Assembly (NCBI GenBank): GCA_032173965.1
Contig: JAVUNC010000004.1
Location: 63,176,501 to 63,240,500 of the forward strand
Reading direction: 5' to 3'
Length of the DNA stretch: 64,000 nucleotides
Source of the DNA: Sitta carolinensis
Lineage: Eukaryota; Chordata; Aves; Passeriformes; Sittidae
Both the position numbers and the translations under genes were made by a program. Positions 52,602 through 61,600 of the stretch are shown here, in pieces (position 1 is the first letter of the stretch; each line of letters starts with the position of its first letter). The notes below the pieces were generated by a model. That model searched no databases. It saw only the letters and a program-made list of their open reading frames with translations, and had not been told where the DNA came from.

Positions 52602-55600
52602 TTTTAAACCTCAAAGTTATGTTCCTGTAATAGTAACACCAATGCAAAATTCCCTGACAATATCCCATAAAATGACTGAAGGATATAGTACTGTAGTTTA
52701 TATTTCTGAAGCTGGGCTGTCTTGCCCTTCATAGTCCTGTGCTTATTTGGGCTCTGAATTATTCTAACTAGAAGAGGCCTCTCACCAGTGCAAAGACTTT
52801 CCTTAGAGGGCTTCCCTGCAGTATTGAGGTTGTGAAAATTTACTGCTGTTGAGTCAGTTTATGCAGTTTCCCAGAGCATATTAGGCTGGACCATAAATGA
52901 CATCTATTCTGGTAACAAACCCAGGGTAAGCACTGGTTCTCAGCAGCATCCTGCAGCTGGTTGTTGATGCTGCCCTCTTGTTAGTGTGCTGCTCTGGCTG
53001 GCTGGGGCAGCCTGCAGTGCCCAGGCTCTGTTGAGGCTGTGTGCCAAGGGAAGGGGCAGGAGCTGCTGCGCCAGGCATTTTGGTACAGCCATCACTGGCC
53101 TCCTTTATTCAGTGGCCTCTTTTATTCAGTGCCATTAATTTTCTTTTTCGGACATGACTGTGCATTTATCATGAACAGTATGTCCCAACAAATGCATCCT
53201 AACACTCCTTGTTTTGGATGGAGAAGGAGAGGTTAGCAAGTCCAGCATTGGTCTACTTTGCTATTTGCCTTCTCTAGCAGTAACATTTTGAACAGACATA
53301 AAACACCCATCTGCATTATACTACTTGTGAAAGAGGGTGCATTTAGCTTCCTCTGTGAATACAATACAGACATTCCACATACTGAAATGAAGTGCTCTCA
53401 GCCACAGGTCAGAGTGTGACAGTATTAGAGACTGGCTGTAGTGCTGACAGCTTCATTCTCCACCAGCACTATCCTTTTTGTCTCCTCTGTGTGTGTGCTT
53501 GTGTGCACGTGTGTGTTTCACAGTGGCAGAAGAAGAAAAATGCCCCATCCCTTTGGTTATTTACATATCTTGGCATGCACATTTTTGTTACCAGATATTT
53601 TTAATTGACCAGCAGTTAAAATCAGTAATGTCATGGTTCCAGAAACATTTGTAATGTCTACTTCAGTGTTTTTCTCTGTCTTAACCAAAGGGGTGCACTG
53701 ATTCCACGGGAAAAAAAAATACCTGGAAAGGAAGATTATTTTTCTTAATAACTGTATACAGAATATGCAAATCCCTCTCTTGGTTGGCTGCAGTAGTCCA
53801 TCTGTTCTGACAGTATCTCGTATTAGATTATCCAAGACATTTGCCAGCATCTGAGTATTTAGCTTTGCAGCAAACCTCTACCAGAAACAGAAAGAGGCTG
53901 CATTTTTATGAGAGCAAGAGAATTTACACAAAGCAAGCTAACTAGGCTTCAAGCTGCTGAAAGACTACTTACATGCCTGAGGAAAAGAAGTAAACAATCT
54001 TTTTTGTGTGTGCTGCTTTAACTGTAGCCTTTTCAGAGTCCTCTTTTCCCTACCCTAAACGCCTCTTCTGCCTGCCAAGAATCAGGATGATTAAATGTCT
54101 TCTAAGTGGTGTTTAAAGCTGCATGATAAGAATACCTATCCTCCCAATGCAGTTTCATATAGTAAATATGAAAGGAGAACATTCCTTTCAGACATGCTAC
54201 TTCATTGCTCCTGAGCTCACTAAGGCAGAGACTTGAAATAACCAGTTTTTCCCCACAGTGACATATGTGTAGCATCCTTACCAGCATCTCCAGCAGCATG
54301 CCTGCCTCTCTCTTGCTATTTATACAGCCGTGTAACTGAATTCAAAAGCAACAGCCTTACACAGACTAATTTTAAAGCAGTCCTCTGGGTTGTGATTTTA
54401 AAAGGCAGCTACCAATAAAATTGTAAATTTGTAAGAGCCCCATAATTCTTTCTATTGATACAGTGATAACTGTCTTTTGAACTACAAATGGTATTCCATT
54501 ATCTTCAAAGTTGGGGGTGGGGGGAGTTATGCCAATATGTGATTATTCCTTCTTTTAGAAAAAATGGTTGTTTTTTTATTTCCTGATGGTTCTGAAGATG
54601 AGACAACCATCAATACCAGCTGTTTCTTTTCCCCAGGTCTTAAGAGTTTTTCCTTTATGAAAAATAGAAATATTTATGAAAATAATATAAAAATTATGAA
54701 AATAATTGTATGGAGAAACATTACCTAATGGTTTTCTTTGCAGTGTTCGATAATGCTTATATGAATGCTCTTATAGCATATGTATTATTTGTGTTAAAAC
54801 AATGCATGTTTCCATGTATTAACATTCTTTCAGACAAACTGCAGGACTTGGAGAGCTATCTGTGTCTCCTGAAACATTTTTTTTCTGAAGTGTAATGCTT
54901 TTAAAAAGCAGATCCTTTTATTCATATTAGTCTCCAGATTTCCTTCCCCTTTTCTTTATTGCATGAGGCATTAGCATGGGAACACACTTCACGTTTCTCA
55001 GGCTTTTGTCTGTTCCTGCTGCGTTGCCTACTGGAAGTCAAACAGTACTACTTGGTTTCTGACACAACTGATTACTATGGAAATTATTACCATGTCATAA
55101 ACAGAGGATTTCATGTGTCGAATGTGCGGCAGGAATGCAGACGGTTCTGTAAGCAGAAGGTTCCTGGTAATAAGGAAAAAGGGAAGAGAAATGCAGGAAA
55201 CAGACGATGCCTCTGCAAAATCCATTGTTGCAGATTCTTCTTCAGAAGGCATAACCTGCAGGAGCATGGGGATTGAGCAGTTTGCTGGGTTGCTGGTTTT
55301 TTTAAATGAGTGAGAAGAGAAATACGAATTTGCGCTTCAAGAAATAATTCTTTTATTTTGACTCCAGCAGTTGGTACTGGCCAAAGTGATTTCCGAGGGC
55401 ATTCGATGTATGTCCCAGATCACTGTTCCACGCTAGGGAGACTAGACAGCTATCGCTCTGCCATGCAGCGCTCTGAAACCAAGGACACCAGCTGCCAGAC
55501 GGAGGAAGTTAAAGTGGTGCCCCCTTCAATGAGAAGAATACGAGCGCAGAAAGGACAAGGCATTGCAGCCCAGATGTCTCAGTTCTCCAGCTCATCTGGA

Positions 55601-58600
55601 AATATGTCGGTGATGAGTGATTCTGCTGCAGTTATATTTGCTTCTCGCCAAAATAACGACATGGGTTTTCACAGCTTGCCTCGGGTTGGTGCGAGAGTGT
55701 CTCTGCAGTCCCTAGATCAGACTCAGAGCATGATGTCGAGGCAGACAGAGGACATTGCTGGCACTTTACCCCACCAGATAAGTAAATTGCATGTGGATGA
55801 TAGTGTTGTGCATCTGAGGAATAATCCCATGATGGGGACCCTGTCGAGGCCAAAGTCCCAAGAGGTGAGAAGCTGTGATAGCGAGAAGTCCTCAGGTCCA
55901 GCATGTGTTGTCTCTCCTCATGCCACTTATTCAACGAGCATCATACCCAATGCAACACTGTCATCCTCCTCAGAAGTTATCCTTATTCATGCTGCTCAGA
56001 GTGTTGGATCATTGGATAGTAAAATTTCCAGCTCCACTGCCTTTCCAAATCCAAGAGACAATCCTGCTGCCAGCAGTGCAATAAGTGGGAAAGAAGATCA
56101 CCATTCTTCAAGTGGTAACTGGAGTGAGAGTAGCTCCACACGTCACTCGCAGACTTCAGATACCATCCCATCTAACACTGTCCTGATGCTTTCTCTTGGT
56201 GACTCTGCCGTCTCTCTAAGCACTCCTGGGAATGCAGAGGCTGGGTCTCAGAACATGAGCTACAGCTGTAGGAATGCTGCTCCTTTATCAAGCCCTTCCC
56301 AGGACAGTGATGGCCGGAGTGAGTCCAGCTATTCTGGGGAGCGAGCACAGGCAGCAGTGGGCAGCACGGAGCATTGGTTGTACAAGGCTTCAGAAAGCAG
56401 TGAGACCCCTTCACGCCAGGTGGTTTGTACCACACCAGGCTGTGCCACGCCCGGGAGCAACCTGAGCAGCAGCAGCCTGGAGAGGTCGGGCAGGGACGAT
56501 TCTACTTCCCTGTATTCTGTGGACCATGATGGCTATTACGGCTCCATGCATATGGACTCTGGACTGAAGTCAGATGTGCCATGCAACAGTACTAATGGTT
56601 TTGAGAACCCCAGAGACAGTGTGATAAATGTCTTTGAAGGAAAGGAGAAGAAACACCAGGATGACCACTCAGGCCAAGGTGACAAATCCCTTGCAAGAAA
56701 CATCTCACTGAAAAAGGCAAAGAAGCCACCTTTGCCACCGTCCAGAACAGACTCACTCAGAAGGATTCCTAAGAAAAAAGCCCAATCCAATGGACAGGTA
56801 CTTGATGAGACCCTCATTGCCACCCTCCAGCATTCTCTGCAGCTGAATCTCAAGTGCAAAAATGGCAGCTCCCCTTCCCAGAGCCCCTGCAGTGACTATG
56901 AGGATCCCTGGGTGTTGCGCTCCCGCAGCCAGAGCTCAGTCAGCGCGAGCAGCAGCATGATGTCCACCACTGCTCCAAACCTGTACTCCATCTGCACAGT
57001 CACTCCCTCCCAGAGTGAAACGAGTAGCATAAAGTCCGAGTATGCTGACCAGTGGGGTTACTACAGTGACTATGCCGCAGTGGCAGATGACCAGGTGAAA
57101 TCTCCAGTGGCCCATTCTGCCAGTACATCATCTGCTCTCAGCGATTACAGCATCAGCCACTTCAGTGATGGCTCAAGGGCTTCTGTGCCGCAAGTGCCCA
57201 GTGGACTGGCCAAACCAAAGAGCGCTTCTCCAGAGAAATCCCACCGAGTCACATCGCCATCGAGTGGGTACTCCAGCCAGTCCAACACACCCACTGCGCT
57301 TACTCCAGTGCCTGTACTTGTAAAGTCTGCCTCATCAGGAAATGGGAAATCCAAGCTGAAGCCAAAAGTGCCTGAAAGGAAGTCCTCTCTTCTGTCGTCA
57401 GTCTCCATGTCTTCATCATCCACTTCTCTTTCTTCAAATACATCTACTGAAGGGAGTGTGAGTGTGAAGAAACTGGACCCTGCCCTGAGCCCTCCTGTGG
57501 ATTCTGGTGCACCTCCTCCACCACCTCCTCTTCCAACACCTTCACGTTGCCCTGAACTTTCTCCTCCTCCTCCTCCTCCTCCAGCAGAAGTCATGGATCT
57601 GTCGCCATTGTCAGCCTCTCCCACATTCCCCCCTCCTCCACCAGAAGCCAATGTAAATTCTACCTTTGCTCAGACTGTCCCGTGGTTTCCACAAGAAGCC
57701 TCCAGCAGTTCATTCTCTTCCCCTGTTCCTCCTCATTCTTGCCCCTTAGCTGTCCCTCCACCAGCACCACCGCTTGATCTCAAAATAACTAAAGGTGCAA
57801 CAATATACCCACAGTATTCTTTTAAGAAACGGAACCAGGAGGATTCTTGCTGCAGTCCAGGGAAACAGCCACTCAACAAGCAAGATTCATCAAGACCTGT
57901 GATGCCATTAGTAACCACCAAAGCACTGCAAATGGTGCAGTTGAGGTCTGTGAAAAAGTCAACAGAAGGCGAACCATCAACTGAATCTGCTCCTGAAACC
58001 ACCTCTCAGGAAAAGGGTACTGCAAATTCATTGTCACAGTCTTTGCTAAAGCCATCCCTCTCACTAAAACTCAGTACCAGCTTAGGTGATGAGGAAATGA
58101 AAACTCAAGGCACTTCATTTAAAAATGTGGTTCAAACACTGTCTCGGGGTTCTCCTGCCATTCTCTCTGATAACACACCCGTACTTGACAGTGATCAAAA
58201 GCCCGTGAGTGCTGTGGATCTAAAGAAATCTTCTGAAGCAGATCCTCTGGGGTCAGCCACTGATGGCACACCTGAGTCCTCAGTGCAGAGTGAAGACCTC
58301 CCTTCTGGCATGTCACTTCAAGGGTCACCAGCATCTCCTGACAAGGCTCAGGTTGTGTTGCCAAGCAAGAAACCACCTCCTATTTCAAAGAAACCCAAAC
58401 TGTTCCTTCTGGTACCACCTCCACAGTTAGACCTTACAGTGGAGAAAGCAGCTGAAGTGAGTGATACTGCCAGAAGCCCAACTAAGAGAGACGCTGTGCT
58501 TGCACACTCTGAGGAGGCGAGAAATTCTCTTACAGATGGACTCAGTTCTAGCGAGATGGACTCTGGCAGCCTGGTTCCTGAAGGAGGAGCTCCTGGATTC

Positions 58601-61600
58601 ACCTTCTCTGAGACAGTGGGAGCGAATGCCTTTGTGGTACAGCCTGCTGCATCACCAGTTCAAGAAGAACCCAGGCAGGAGGAGCAGTCTGCTTTTGATG
58701 AAGGAAGCAGTTCAGGCAGCAGCCAAGACAGTGGCAGTAACACTGACGGGCACCTTTCTCAAGAGAACGAAAGTGGTGAGTCTCTTTTCTCTGACTAATT
58801 CAGATGCAGCAGTAGCTATTTTGAAGAAGGTGGGGAGTGAGAATAGCCATCCTAGCACTGAGGTGTCATTCTGTAGAGGGCAGAACCTCTTGTGATTGTT
58901 ACAACTAAAACCAAAAAAAAAGAAAGTTGCAGGGATCTGATTAATACTTCATGACATTTCATACAATTCCTTTCTGACTTCTCATTGTTGCAGACATGGA
59001 AAGAAAATGATGCTTAATTTAACCGTGCTAGTGTTAAAGCATGCTATGAAAACACTTAATTTGTTAATACTGGTTTTGCATTTTAGTGGAAACCTTACAA
59101 ATTTTCTTTTGTTACTGTTCTCTGCCTGTTATGTGTGAGCAAGCCACAGGCATTTATTTCATGCACCACAGTTCCCTAAGCAAGCATTGATCTGAAATCA
59201 CAATAACGACAGTGCTGCACTCACTCAGTCCATCGGATGCTTTTCCTTGGAGGCAGCAAGGGCTGTTTTCAGGACTGTGTGCCCATGGGGTTTGCACAGT
59301 AGACTGACTGTGGTGTTCTTTCTCTTTGCATAGTGGAGGTGTTTGAATCAGACACAGCCAATAGTTCATTGCTGCCAAGCAGTAGTTATGGGGAAGAGAC
59401 GGACGGAGTGGCAACACCAGCAAGACCAAGGACTACTGAGGATCTTTTTGCAGCTATTCACAGGTACTGCAGAAACTGCCCTTCCTGTACTGTCAGGTCT
59501 GGTAGGTCTCTCAGAAATAAATTTAACATTGTTTTACAGAACATCCAATTACAACAGTCATGGCTTTAACAGAAAGCACATATTTACCAACTTTCTACTA
59601 AAGCTTTATGTGAAAAAGATGAGGAAAAGAATTTGCATTTTATTGTTTTATAAATGTATTTAATCCGCTCGGAACTAACCCCAACCAGATTAAGTGGATG
59701 TAGATTATATTATAAATACCTTGCCCTTTAAAATATCAAGTTACGTCTAGTATTTATTGTACTGTTCTCAATCTGCCATATTAACTTTACTGTTGCTTTT
59801 TCTGTGTATCTTTTTGTTTTCATTCTCGTTCTTCTCCATCTCTTTTTACTCTCTTCGCTGCTTATATGGTGCAGTTTGGGACAGAGGCTCAACGCTAATG
59901 CTTCATGGCAAGCGTGGCTGAAACTGGCAAGTAACACAACATGTCAGTCATATGGCAAAACATATGGCAAACGCTGGATTATAGTTTGCCGTAATCCAGC
60001 CTGAGGTCGGGTGTTTTGTGTCACACCGGTTCATGAATGAAATGTGCCATACCGGCTCTATTATTAATGACATTATTCATTTCCCTTGAACCCCGAATCA
60101 TCCCGAGTGGCAGCTAGGGTGAGTGCCGTCCAGGAGGCCGGGAGCCCGCGGGGGCAGGGCCGGGATTGGGGCTCGCTTCCCGCGGGATCCCGGGCCGCGC
60201 GGAGCCGCGCCCGCAGCGCCATCGCGCGGCCGCACTGCGCACTGCGGGCCTTATCCAGCTGTGCACATCTGTGCACCTGTGCACATCTATGCACATCTGT
60301 GCAGCCGCGGCGAGCGGCTGGCACATGGGAGGCTGCAGCATTTTGGATGCAAATGCTTATTCTTTTTTATTATTATTATTTTTATTATTTTTTTTTGTTT
60401 TTGAAACGAGTCCTCTCCAGACTTTACAAAAATTACGTATATGTGATACTGACTTTTTATAATTTGCTGTTACCCCTTAGGACTTGGCCTGTATGAGCCA
60501 TTCTGAAAATGGTCCGTTGCATTCATGTTGCGTGGCACTCTCTAGAATTGTGTCGAATTTGGCTTTAGAATGAGACATTCTGGCCAGTAGCCATTCTCCT
60601 TTATGTATGCAGATAGAGAGTGGATTTCTGTGTATATGCACATACCTGTAATTCACGAGTTTGTGGGGAAATGGACAATGGAACTGGATGTGACATACTT
60701 AGAACTGCTTGACACATTTTTATTAAGACTTTGCTTTTGCTGGCTTTGGACTTGAACCAACGCTTTCTTTCTTTGTTGCTAATTAAATAAAAGGGTTTAG
60801 ATTTTCTACCACTGTTTCTAAGAGGTATTATTTCAGTAATTGGCACTCTTGAATGTATGCTTTGGAGCATGACAAGAAATTTAGTGTTATGTGCATTAAG
60901 AACAGGAAGAACACTCCAAAGTTTTAAGTCATAGTTTTGTTTGAACATAAACCCTATCTATGTCTGAAAAGCCACCAAAACCAAATTTGGTTCTTAATTT
61001 CAAGTTTCTTCCATAATTCATACATACTGAGAAAAGCTGGCTAGGTGCTGACAGCAAACTGACTGCTCTGCACTACGTTGACAGTCTTACCAGATCACTC
61101 CAAGCTAGGATAACAAAGTCTTTCCCTGCAGATCTTTTCAACTGATTTTTTTTTTTTCAGTTTAATTTGGATTTTGGTAACAGTATAACTCCAGCATTGC
61201 AGTGTTTAAAGATATCCATTGGTAACCAAAACCCTAATGAAGGAAAATCTTTTCCCTGTAACAAATGCACACATATGTTCACATACAGACTCGCAGAGCA
61301 TCCTGGCACCAAAATCATCTGCTGCTTACAGCTCTAAATCTAGATGAGGTTCCACATTGGCTGCTCCTGAAGTCATCATTATATCTCTTTGCTGTCTTCT
61401 GTGTCCATTCATCCTCAGGCTGAATGGACATTGGTGTTACATTTTTATTTCAGAGAAACAGGTGGAGGCAGCAGCAGCTGCTGAAAATAACAGCTGGTAC
61501 AGCTGCCTGCAGGGGTATCATAAGTGAGCTATGCATGAACTTCACCACTTAGGAGAGACAGGATCACTCCAAAATCTTGGCACAGCCTATAGCAATGTCT

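Larger units (their letters stand above)
46620..55367 (+). other. NHSL1: NHSL1 intron 5 (8.7 kb)
   Basis: GTATGG to CCAG, phase 1. It contains the long hairpin at 47106-47195, an A29 tract at 52570-52598, a two-copy 17-bp tandem repeat at 53097-53130, a GT-rich run near 53488-53518 and AT-rich TATGAAAATAAT repeats near 54675-54708. No other exon is recognised. Confidence 0.8.

Noticed and set aside
52419..52607. A29 tract as the tail of a processed pseudogene
   Set aside because: The preceding sequence matches no gene I recognise and no flanking target-site duplication is evident.
54959..55276. 105-codon open frame just upstream of exon 6 ([11 protein letters not shown]...), possible extra NHSL1 exon or separate small gene
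   Set aside because: It lies in intron 5 between well-supported exons, shows no family similarity and has no convincing acceptor/donor pair. The phase of exons 5 and 6 already agrees without it.
57145..57651. 168-codon minus-strand frame with Gly-rich runs opposite exon 6
   Set aside because: It is the mirror of the proline codons on the + strand and has no independent support.
60086..60496. 136-codon plus-strand frame across the intron 7 CpG island
   Set aside because: It mixes Ala/Arg-rich text from the island with Phe/Tyr runs from adjacent AT-rich DNA; no domain and no transcript signal.
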